A DNA stretch of 64,000 nucleotides, taken from Zingiber officinale (lineage: Eukaryota; Streptophyta; Magnoliopsida; Zingiberales; Zingiberaceae). Below are positions 24,906 to 33,710 of this stretch, in pieces. The stretch is taken from the NCBI RefSeq assembly GCF_018446385.1, contig NC_056000.1:78254688-78318687 (forward strand), in the 5' to 3' direction. The position numbers and the translations under genes are program-made. Within the stretch, counting starts at the first letter, position 1, and each line of letters starts with the position of its first letter. The notes below the pieces were generated by a model. That model saw only the letters and a program-made list of their open reading frames with translations, searched no databases and was not told where the DNA came from.

Positions 24906-25800
24906 CGATCGGGATTCCAGACTCTCGCCCTAGCGTGAGTTATAAGTGAGCTTCCTCTCACGCCTTCAGACTCTTACCCCAGTGCAAGTTATAAGTGAGT
25001 ATGCTCTCACGCCTCTAGACTCTCGCCCCAGCGCGAGTTATAAGTGAATATGCTCTCACGCCTCCAGACTCTCGCCCCAGCGCGAGTTATAAGTGAACTT
25101 GCTCTCACAACCAACGACCTTTCGGTTGGGATTCCAGACTCTCGCCATAGCGCGAGTTATAAGTGAGCATGCTCTCACGCCTCCAGACTCTCGCCCCAGC
25201 GCGAGTTATAAGTGAACTTGCTCTCACGCTCCTAGACTCTCGCCCCAACGCGAATTATAAGTAAGCATGCTCTCACGCCTCCAGACTCTCGCCCCAGCGT
25301 GAGTTATAAGTGAGCTAGCTCTCACGCTCCCAGACTCTTGCCTCAGTGCGAGTTATAAGTGAGTATGCTCTCACGCCTCTAGACTTTCGCTCCAATGCGA
25401 GTTATAAGTGAGCATGCTCTCATGCCTCTAGACTCTCGTCTCAGCGCGAGTTATAAGTGAGCATGATCTCATGATTCCAGACTCTCGCCCCAGCTCGAGT
25501 TATAAGTAAACATACTCTCACGCCTCCAGACTCTCGCCCCAGTGTGAATTATAAGTGAGCTTCCTCTCACGACCAACGACCTCTCGATCGGGATTCCAAA
25601 CTCTCGCCCCAGCGCGAGTTATAAGTGAGCTTGCTCTCACGACCAACGACCTCTCGATCGGAATTCCAGATTCTCGCTCCAGCGCGAGTTATAAGTGAGC
25701 ATGCTCTCATACCTCCAGACTCTCGTCCCAGTGCGAATTATAAGTGAGTTTGCTCTCACGACCAATGATCCCTTAGGAAGGATTTCAAACTCTCACTATA
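24906..25800 (+). repeat. 49-bp tandem array
   Basis: Roughly 17 degenerate copies of a unit near 49 bp are present, with core ACTCTCGCCCCAGCGCGAG followed by TTATAAGTGAGC. CTCGC...GCGAG inside each unit can pair as a small hairpin. A few units carry an inserted phrase 'accaacgacctctcgatcgg', giving a higher-order pattern. It belongs to the interior of the non-autonomous LTR element. Confidence 0.85.
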
Positions 25801-26039
25801 AGCAAGCACACTACTGTGCCTAGTAACTCACAAGTCAGCCTTTTCTTGGGCAGGTTATCAGCCAACAAAGAAGTGTGGGGAAAAAGGAAAAAGAAACAGA
25901 GACTGAAGCCCAATCATATTTGCATTTGTTTAATGAAGTACAGGGAACACTTCTCAAAATCTCATTTCACAATTAAGGATATCTTAGTAATCAGAAGTTT
26001 GTGCTAGTGTTAGTAGTCGGTCAGCACCTCGAGCAAAGG

Positions 26040-26440
26040 TGTTCCGCATGACCTTTTCGCCCCGAGTAAGATCGCGCCTGAACCAGCTCTGCCTTGGTAA
26101 ATTGAATAATGTGACGCTGCTGAGCAATAGTTTCATCTTTGAGCCGGTTCTCTTCTTGAAGAAAGGCTATGGAAGTGGCATGTTTCCCTTTAAGATAGAT
26201 AAGGAATTGAGCTTGGCTCTCCAGATCTGCATAAGCTTTCTACTTCAGTGCTACTTCAGCCCGGGTCCGAGATTTAGCGGCTAACCAAAGTTCCTTAATG
26301 TCTCGACAGAGAGAAGACTGAAGATCTTTGTCATGCGTCATCTCGGCTAAAGCAGTATCTTTTTCGAAAAGTAGTTGTGTCAGATGGGCTAGTCGTTGGT
26401 GCAGGGGCGATACTTCATCAGGCTCAGAAGTAGATTCCAT
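26040..26440 (-). other. Antisense coiled-coil frame in the non-autonomous element
   Basis: Read on the minus strand from 26440 the sequence encodes MESTSEPDEVSPLHQRLAHL and then helical, charge-rich sequence with leucine spacing (LLFEKDTALAEMTHDKDL), and similar character persists further along with a break. Some Tat/Ogre-type plant LTR elements carry an antisense frame upstream of the 3' LTR, and position and strand agree. No known domain was recognised. It is a fossil and broken. Confidence 0.5.
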
Positions 26441-26701
26441 GGTCAGAAGAAGTTAGCAATAAAAGTACAATGGTCTGGGGGGACTCGACCCTCTTTAAAG
26501 AGGGAGATATGAAGAGTTGGCTTCGAAGGGTTGGTGATGTCCTTCTCCCAAGGTGTATTGGGTGATTAAACAGGCTACGTATCCAAGGATCTAGGGAAAG
26601 GAGTAGTATTTAAGGACGTTATGGTGAAATAAGTAAACTAGAGCATAAGTCTAGTCAGTTGGACTTAAGCCTCTTTCGACTAGACTTGAGGGGAAGACTT
26701 G

Positions 26702-27250
26702 TGATACGGTGCATAATGGTGGAGTCCGATAAGGATTGTGCCGCATAAATCAAGGGGACGTGACAGTCAGAAGTCAAGGGGGCATGACAATCAGAAGTCA
26801 AAGGGACGTGATAGTCAGAAGTCAAGAGGATGTGGCAGTCAGAAGTCAAGGGAACGTGGCAATTAGAAATCAAGAAGACGTGGCAATCAGAAGTTAAGGG
26901 GACGTGACAGTCAACAGGTATGGAAAGAAGAAGTAAGACCGGGTGATAACGTCAACAACTTGATTCCCGATTGGGTTCTCACAAATCGGAACTCTAGATC
27001 TGAGATACTTGGGTAAACAGTCGAGGTGATACCTGACCTGGTCTTGACAGGTTGAACTCTCACGGCCTGGTAGTACTTAGGCCTAGTGCTCCTAGTAAGC
27101 TAAACTCCTGGTCAGCTAACTCCCGGTCAGCTCTTGGGCGATCTCTCCAAGGCTCCCCCCTCCACGGTTTAGGTCAGATGTTATACCCAACTGATGATCT
27201 CGAGCTACTCTATTCATGTCCGGTCGGGACAGAAGGCGCTACATGATAAC
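26702..27250 (+). repeat. Right LTR of the non-autonomous element, piece 1
   Basis: It starts TGATACGGTGCATAATGG and is collinear with the left LTR until the TRIM inserts after ATAAC. Piece 2 (27965-28147) and piece 3 (32236-32599) complete it. Confidence 0.8.
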
Positions 27251-27959
27251 TGTTGGGGTTGCAAGGTTGCAAACATAGTCCCATATTGAAAACACATGGA
27301 AAAGATCATGGGTTTATAAGAGAAAGATATCTCCATTGGCATGAGGCCTTTTGGGGAGAGCCCAAGAGCAAAATCATGAGGGCTTAGGCCCAAAGTGGAC
27401 AATATCATGTTATTGTGGAGATATCTAAATTCTTTTCGATCTTACAATTGGTATCAGAGCCCGGACTGCCAGAAGGTTTAACCGCCGATTGTGCACAAGA
27501 GCTATGGTCTGATTGAACCATGTGAGTACAATATTGACCTCGAACAAAGAAAGTGGGGGGCTCCTATGTTCGGATCAAGAGGACCAGACACCAGGCAGGA
27601 AGTCCTAGTAGGTCGGGTGGACCGAGGGGTAGGAAGTCCTAGTAGGTCGGGTGGACCGAGGGGTAGGAAGTCCTAGTAGGTCGGGTAGACCGAGGGGCAG
27701 GAAGACCTGGTGGGTCAAGGATCGGACATGGGAAGCTCATGGTCCTTTGTTTGAGGGGGGGATTGTTGGAGTTGCAAGGTTGCAAACATAGTCTCATATT
27801 GAAAACACATGGAAAAGATCATGGGTTTATAAGAGAAAGATATCTCCATTGGCATGAGGCCTTTTGGGGAGAGCCCAAGAGCAAAACCATGAGGACTTAG
27901 GCCCAAAGTGGACAATATCATGTTATTGTGGAGATATCTAAATTCTTTTCGATCCTACA
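27251..27959 (+). mobile_element. TRIM (terminal-repeat retrotransposon in miniature), looks whole
   Basis: It is 709 bp. LTRs 27251-27446 and 27764-27959 are each 196 bp, begin TGTTGG, end TACA, and differ at five sites by my count, all transitions. The left LTR is followed by TTGGTATCAGAGC, the complement of the initiator-Met tRNA end, and the right one is preceded by the purine tract GAGGGGGGGA. Perfect 5-bp TSDs ATAAC lie at 27246-27250 and 27960-27964. The interior (317 bp) codes for nothing and holds three 34-bp repeats at 27602-27703. Size and layout are those of a TRIM, moved in trans by a Copia-type enzyme. It inserted into the right LTR of the larger non-autonomous element. Confidence 0.92.
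27602..27703 (+). repeat. 34-bp tandem repeat inside the TRIM
   Basis: Three adjacent copies of a 34-bp unit (GTCCTAGTAGGTCGGGTGGA...), the third slightly diverged, form the only structure in the TRIM interior. Confidence 0.85.
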
Positions 27960-28147
27960 ATAACAAGGACAGAGAATCGTAACCGTCTATCAGAGAATAA
28001 CTACTAAGTATCAGGGAATATTCCAACGGTCTGCAAGTACTTGTGAATGAAACTTTCTTTCAGTCTATAGGAGGATGTCACATGTCCTCCATCACCTGAT
28101 AAGTCCTGACACCTGATATTCTCTGACATCAGTTAGGCTCTAGAAGG

Positions 28148-29072
28148 TGTTGGAACCCCAAGGTGTTTTGATGTGATCAAACAAGCTAAGTTAGGTCCTG
28201 CGTTTGTATAACCCTTGTGTCTAAGTGTGCAGGAGCTTAGGAACACACGAAGTCGAGCGGAAGACGCGGCTAGCGAGAAGGACGTCACGGGAGAGAGCCG
28301 ACGGGCTCGGTGCGTCCGAGGGACGAGGTGTCCGCTGAAGAGTACACCGGTGGACGAGAAGAATGTGCGCGACGTTCAAGGGACGAGAAACCGGGAAGGA
28401 AGGCTGCTCGAGAAGAAGGCCGGAACACGGGTTCGGGTGAGCCCTATTCCGGAAGGCCGAGATCACCCAAGCTAACGGAGCCGGAGCGAACAAACCTGGA
28501 CCGAAACGAGCTAAACCGGAGCAGTAGAACCGGACCACAAAAAGTCAACAAAGTTGACTTGAGGGGTCCGGGCGCCCGGAATCATTCCTGGCGCCCTGGG
28601 CACTATTGAGGGTCCGGGCGCCCGGAGCTGACTTTTGACCAGGATCGCGTCAAACGCGATCTGATCGTTGGGGGAAAAGATTTTATCCCCCCCCCCTCCC
28701 AGGGCGCCCGGAACCCCTTCCAGGCGCCCGGACCAGTACTATAAATATAGTACTGGTCTGCACAGATCAAATAACGAACTTGTAATCAATTCCTTCTGTG
28801 CTTTCAATTCTGTTCTTTTCATTTGTGCTGTCAACGTTGTAAAGAGGCTACTCCGCCCAGAAGAGAATCAGATAGTGCGCTTACATTCCTTGGATTAGCA
28901 ATCCCCCGATTGCAAACCAAGTAAAACTCTGGTGTCTGCTTTTCTTTACTTAGTCTCTTTTATTTATTTATTACAAGTGTTCATTATATAGTTGAAATCC
29001 GAGAAAGGTTCGAGTTTTATTTTGTAGGGCAATTCACCCCTCCCCTCTTGCCGGCCTCCAAAGGGACCAACA
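28148..29072 (+). repeat. Left LTR of the gag-only element
   Basis: It is 925 bp with several GGGCGCCCGG palindromes (28565-28735), a poly-C run, a TATA box in a perfect inverted repeat (28731-28758) and the tail 'ggcaattcacccctcccctc', which resembles the tail of the SIRE-like LTR at 61240. Confidence 0.88.
28731..28758 (+). promoter_or_regulatory. LTR TATA box centred in a perfect palindrome (left LTR)
   Basis: GACCAGTACTATA and TATAGTACTGGTC are exact reverse complements of 13 bp separated by AA, so a TATAAATA box sits at the centre of the dyad. The same unit is conserved in the other LTR at 31889-31916. Confidence 0.75.
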
Positions 29073-29091
29073 AGTGGTATCAGAGCAAGGA

Positions 29092-30564
29092 GGATTAACC
29101 GTCAATCGAAGCAACGAGATGGTCGGACCAAGTATCGTCCCACCAAAATTCGAGGGGAACTTCGCAGACTGGAAGCGTCGTATGGAGGTATTCCTAAAAA
29201 CAGATTTTGAAATTCGGTTTATTATGAAATATGGTTTTGTAGCTCCAATAGATAAAGATGGAAAAGAAAAAGAAGAGAGCGATTGGACAAAGAAGGAGCA
29301 GAATGAGTCGGTAGCAAACAACCGTGCGGAACATCACCTGCTGAGCGTGTTACCGCCTCAAGAGGTCAACCGCATCGGAAACTATTTATCTGCTAAAGAA
29401 CTTTGGGAGAAGTTCTTGGAACTCCACGAAGACACGTCCGAAGCAAAGCTCGCTAGAAGGGACATCCTCCGCAACAAACTAATGAACATCCGTCTGGAGA
29501 AAGGTGAGAAAGTAGCCGGTCTACATGCAAAGGTAAAAGAACTAGTTACTGGTCTCGAAAACCTTGGTGAAACAGTAACAAACCGGGACACTATACGCTA
29601 CGCGCTCAACGCGTTTCCAAGAACTCCGGAGTGGACATCAATCGTCGATGCTTACTACATCTCAAAAGACCTGGAGGTAAGTACTTTAGAAGAGTTATTT
29701 TCTACCCTTGAATAACACGAAACTAGATATGCAGAGATATCAAAAGACACAACCCAGACTATGGCACTGAACGCAACCAACAAGGATGAACCCGAGTCAG
29801 ACTCCGAAGACGATTAAGAAGCGTACATGGTAAGAAACTTTAAAAAGTTTTTTAGATCTAATAAATTTAAAATGCAGAATAAAAAGAATCAAGGTAGAAG
29901 AAAGGTACGGTGCTACCAGTGTCAGAAGGAGTGACACCTAAGGGAAGACTGCCCAGAACTCAAGAAGGTCAAAATGAAGACACCCAAGAAACACAACCTA
30001 AAAGCAACTTGGGATGACACTTCTTCATCTGAATCAGAAGCTCAAGAATATGCGGGGATTGCACTGATGGCAAGCCACGAAGGACAAAGTACATCAGAAC
30101 CCAGCATCGATGAAGGGGGAGCGACCTCAGATGGAAGTAGCGAAGCAGGGGGAGATTCAGGCTTCAAGTCTGATATGGTAAGTGAGGTATGCCTCTTACC
30201 CCCTGATGAACTTTACTTTGGTATCAAAGCTATGACTAAATCCATGTATAAATTAGAAAATAAAAATGCCAAATTAGAAAATGAAATTTTAGAAACAAAG
30301 AGAATTTTGGCAAAATCATGTCTTATAGAGGATTTTGAAAAATTGAAAATTGAAAATGAAAAACTAAAAGAAGAAATAGAAAGATTGAAAAAATCTAATG
30401 GTTCAAATATTTCTACTTTTAGAAATTATAGAGGTTTAAATTGGTATTATAGATTTCATCAAAGTCAAATTAGAAATATATCAAAAATCTATATACCTAG
30501 GAAATACTTGGTGAATCCTGTAGGTAGGAACCTCTATTGGGTTCCAAAAACTTATTTAATTTAA
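29092..30564 (+). other. Gag region of the TR-GAG element
   Basis: The N-terminal part (29092-29715) matches Copia/SIRE-type gag of the UBN2 class (KELWEKFLELHEDTSEAKLA, MNIRLEKGEKVAGLHAKVKE). The later part (29974-30564) is acidic and then a lysine/glutamate coiled coil (KNAKLENEILETKRILAKS). It packages RNA in active relatives. This copy is broken. Confidence 0.75.
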
Positions 30565-31331
30565 AATTAAAATCAGACTTAGCATTTTCAGCAAGAAAAT
30601 TAAACAACTAATTTCTTTATGAGGCTTTGTCTAAGGAAGTGGTTGTTACTCCAATAACCAAGAAGGCCTAGTGCCTCGCCACGACCTGGGAGCCAAGTAT
30701 CGAAATGAAGAGTTTAATTGACTAACTGAAAAAGCATTAATTTAAATTACTTAATACTTTAAAAGAGTTATTCAATTTGTGTTAGAAAATATTTTAAAAA
30801 AATTTTTAATTTAAAATTTTTTTATTTTTATGAAAATTGACTTAGAAATTTTTTTTAAGTTATCTTAGAATTTTTTTTGATAATATTGCCTTATAATTTT
30901 TCTTAAAATTGACTTAGAATTGTTTCTTATGAATATTAACTTAGAATTTTTTAATTAGAAAATTTTTTTAGGAATGTTGAGATAAGTTTCAAACTTAAAA
31001 TTTTTTTAACACTTATGACTGTTTTATCTGAAAAATGTTTTACTTAATTGTTTTTCTTTCGAAAGAAAAATTCTGAAGAGTGTCTTTAAATTGAATTTTA
31101 CTTAGACATAATTAAATATTTTACACTTAAACTTTTTGTTTGAATTTAACTTAGAATTATTTATAACCCCAATTTTTATGTGATCAAAGGGGGAGAAGTA
31201 TGTTAAATCTAGGGGGAGGTACTATAATTTTTCAATTGAAAAATATTTGGACTTATTTGAATATAAATTGTTTTTATTGCATATGGTTACCCTAACTTAA
31301 CTTGGGTTGCTTACATCAAAAAGGGGGAGAT

Positions 31332-32230
31332 TGTTGAAACCCCAAGGTGTTTTGATGTAATCAAACAAGCTAAGTTAGGTCCTGCGTTTGTATAACCCTT
31401 GTGTCTAAGTGTGCAGGAGCTTAGGAACACAGGAAGTCGAGCGGAAAACGCGGCTAGTGAGAAGGACGTCACGGGAGAGAGCCGACGGGCTTGGTGCGTC
31501 CGAGGGACGAGGTGTCCGCGGAAGAGTACACCGGTGGACGAGAAGAACGTGCGCGGCGTTCAAGGGACGAGAAACCGGGAAGGAAGGCTGCTTGAGGAGA
31601 AGGCCGGAACATGGGTTCGGGTGAGCCCTATTCCGGAAGGCCGAGATCACCCAAGCTAACGAAACCGGAGCGAACAGACCCGGACCGAAACGAGCTAAAC
31701 CGGAGCAGTGGAACCGGACCACAAAAAGTCAACAAAGTTGACTTGAGGGGTCTGGGCGCCCTGGGCACTATTGAGGGTTCGGGCGCCCGGAGCTGACTTT
31801 TGACCAGGATCGCGTCAAACGCGATCTGATCGTTGGGGGATAAGATTTTATCCCCCCCAGGGCGCCCGGAACCCCTTCCAGGCGCCCGGACCAGTACTAT
31901 AAATATAGTACTGGTCTGCACAGATCAAATAACGAACTTGTAATCAATTCCTTCTGTGCTTTCAATTCTGTTCTTTTCATTTGTGCTGTCAACGTTGTAA
32001 AGAGGCTACTCCGCCCAGAGGAGAATCAGATAGTGCGCTTACATTCCTTGGATTAGCAATCCCCCGATTGCAAACCAAGTAAAACTATGGTGTCTGCTTT
32101 TCTTTACTTAGTCTCTTTTATTTATTTATTACAAGTGTCCATTATATAGTTGAAATTCGAGAAAGGTTTGAGTTTTATTTTGTAGGGCAATTCACCCCTC
32201 CCCTCTTGCCGGCCTCCAAAGGGACCAACA
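31332..32230 (+). repeat. Right LTR of the gag-only element
   Basis: It is 899 bp and collinear with the left LTR. The shorter length is mainly one missing block within the GGCGCC-rich part near 31755 and a shorter poly-C run. Confidence 0.88.
31889..31916 (+). promoter_or_regulatory. LTR TATA palindrome (right LTR)
   Basis: This is an exact second copy of the 28-bp dyad around TATAAATA seen at 28731. Both arms are preserved. Confidence 0.75.
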
Positions 32231-32599
32231 GAAGGTACGCACTGTCATATAAAAAGGAAGGTCCTCTCCCTCATGCGGGTATGCTTTCTTACAATTCACA
32301 CTTGTCTTCTACTTTCTATCTCCTTCGTACACTATTTTTCTGGGGAAAAAATACTTGACTTAAGCGTCGGAGGGTCTGCTCCGGGTACTTTTTTCCTAGT
32401 TTCTGGCCTCTAACGTCCGTGTGTTTATCTGAGTGTGCGCAGAGCTCAGGTACCGTTAGTTCAGTCATCATCGTCCATCAGCACCACATGGGAGTCCATC
32501 TTCGAAAGCACATACGCGAAAGGTGTTTCAATCATCTCTTCGTCAACGCCGGCAACAACTCATCCGACCTTCATATGACTCAGATTCCAGACAGGATCA

Positions 32600-33039
32600 C
32601 TAACTTCAACTGTTCTCATTCTCCGGTTTGTTCTTCTGTTTATAGGTATGCAATCTATCAAATGCACATTTTGGAACTTATCCATACCATAATCTGTGTT
32701 TCAATGTAATGCAGGTGTCCTGAACAGCTTGTTTTCTGTCGACGGTAAGATTGACTTACGGCATTGTGTTGTAACAAGGAAACACCTGAAACTATCAGAC
32801 GCTTTCTCTACGTCAGATATCTACGACGATCTGATATCTCGAAGAGTTTACTCTAGTGATGCTGAGAAGTTTGCTGAAATTTGTCCTTGCCCCTGTAATG
32901 GTGTTGGATGGGGGGTTATTTGGTGAGGTTTATTGTTAATGAACCAATTCATATATCTTATTGTTTTGTTTTCAGGGGTTTAATATCATACTTATTCCTC
33001 TGTGGATCCATTTATCTTGCTCTAGTCATTCTATCTTGA
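32600..33039 (+). pseudogene. M50B-like gene, exon block 3 (3' end)
   Basis: After the target-site copy CTAAC the interrupted exon resumes and ends at 32645 before GTATGC. Exons 32715-32744, 32817-32922 and 32976-33039 have consistent phases, AG/GT borders and no internal stops, ending ...ALVILS. The 3' part is well preserved, so the gene was probably lost recently. Confidence 0.8.
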
Positions 33040-33393
33040 GGTATACCTTCTTATAAACCCATACTGTTTCGTCGATAATCAATGAAACTTTCAAACGTTT
33101 ATTTGTTTCGTCCATTATCTGATATCTTTATTACTTTGTGCAGGTCTTATGATACATTTGTAGATTTGCAATGATTATGATCGATTCGAGATGCTTGGAA
33201 TGCATCCATGTTTACTTGGATGGAAGGATGCTGAGGGGAAAGATAGTGAAATGAAACCAGATAATTAAATTGTTTTGTTTTGTTGTAGTTTTTTTTTTTA
33301 TTTTTAAAAAGTCATTTCAAAAAAAATTAAAAAAGAAATAAAAGAAGAAGTAAAAAAATATCTGTCTGTCTGTTGAGTGATGAAATCCTCGGA

Positions 33394-33401
33394 TATAAAT
33401 A
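33394..33401 (+). promoter_or_regulatory. Candidate TATA box of the NET2-like gene
   Basis: TATAAATA lies about 317 bp upstream of the ATG at 33711 and 355 bp after the stop of the M50B-like relic. The intervening leader is GC- and CT-rich. Position is plausible for a promoter with a long leader but unproven. Confidence 0.4.
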
Positions 33402-33710
33402 GGAGGTTGGTTAATGGCGACCGGTTTCAACGTGCAGGCCACGCGATGGTGGCGGCCAAACAGCGCTCCTTTTGCGCCGGCGAATCTCCTTTCTTTTCCC
33501 TGTTTAACCGGCGACAGCGAGGATGGGGAAGGAAGGTTGCGATGCCATCTCCTCGTCGTCTCCTTTCACCCTTTTTAACTGCTGCGACAAAAATGCTTCC
33601 TTTGCTTCTCGTTTGCCCTTTTACCCCATCTTCCTCCTTCTTCCTTGGTCGGCGCTCTCGTCTCTCTTATCAGATAGGTGGAGAAGAGCTGCACAGAAAA
33701 GAGCTGTAAG

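Larger units (their letters stand above)
28148..32230 (+). mobile_element. Gag-only Copia-like LTR element (TR-GAG type), 4.1 kb
   Basis: LTRs 28148-29072 and 31332-32230 begin TGTTG and end ACCAACA. The primer-binding site AGTGGTATCAGAGC follows at 29073. Perfect TSDs GAAGG flank it (28143-28147, 32231-32235). The interior encodes a Copia gag (PPKFEGNFADWKRRMEVFL), a lone knuckle-like CYQCQ stretch and a charged coiled-coil region (29974-30564), then non-coding AT-rich sequence and a purine tract AAGGGGGAGA. I see no protease, integrase or reverse transcriptase, so it is a non-autonomous gag-bearing element. The gag frame has about two or three breaks. The LTRs are very similar apart from a short missing block near 31760 and a poly-C difference, suggesting a recent insertion. 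It depends on another Copia element for copying. Confidence 0.88.
22840..32599 (+). mobile_element. Non-autonomous LTR element with nested insertions
   Basis: The LTRs start TGATACGGTGCATAA and end GACAGGATCA. The left LTR is 22840 to about 24005. The right LTR is in pieces at 26702-27250, 27965-28147 and 32236-32599. Flanking CTTAC (22835-22839) and CTAAC (32600-32604) are a TSD with one change, placing the insertion inside a coding exon of the M50B-like gene. The interior (about 24006-26701) has no gag or pol that I can recognise. It holds a 24-bp tandem array, a 49-bp tandem array and a short antisense coiled-coil frame. The purine-rich GAGGGGAAGACTTG precedes the right LTR. It fits the class of large non-autonomous derivatives; lineage unknown. 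Later arrivals inside it are a MITE, a TRIM and a gag-only LTR element. Confidence 0.8.
11198..33039 (+). pseudogene. Peptidase M50B-like membrane protein gene, split by nested elements
   Basis: Exons of one host gene lie in the right order on one strand across 21.8 kb: 11198-11287 (MPNWELQHCCDHDQG...VVILP), 11548-11639 (LWRAVLLTPFKLITVFLHETSH...), 22489-22628 (LGSPFWGMVFILASTN...VAQN), 22711-22735 (WLLRGLCIG), 22821-22839 joined across an insertion to 32605-32645 (GFIIFL / ILRFVLLFIG), 32715-32744 (VLNSLFSV), 32817-32922 (DLISRRVYSSDAEKF, CPCPCNGVGWGVIW) and 32976-33039 (GLISYLFLCGSIYLALVILS, stop). This matches the small multi-pass plant membrane proteins annotated peptidase M50B-like, with HETSH as the HExxH zinc motif. 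It looks dead. An extra base (near 11620) shifts the frame just after HETSH. The exon expected to carry VEGIQ...TRGG...ILPAG was not found. No AG precedes the exon at 22821, and that exon is interrupted by an LTR element. A second intact copy probably exists elsewhere. Confidence 0.82.

Noticed and set aside
24374-24949. 191-codon plus-strand frame of PPDPFLVRS repeats
   Set aside because: Same reason: a product of the 24-bp array interrupted by a MITE.
24906-25800. Regular repeats that could be mistaken for a CRISPR array
   Set aside because: The sequence is eukaryotic, there are no distinct spacers between repeats, and units adjoin directly in a degenerate tandem array.
28215-28609. Overlapping open frames on both strands in the gag-only element LTR
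   Set aside because: High GC content lengthens chance open frames; the region is an LTR U3.
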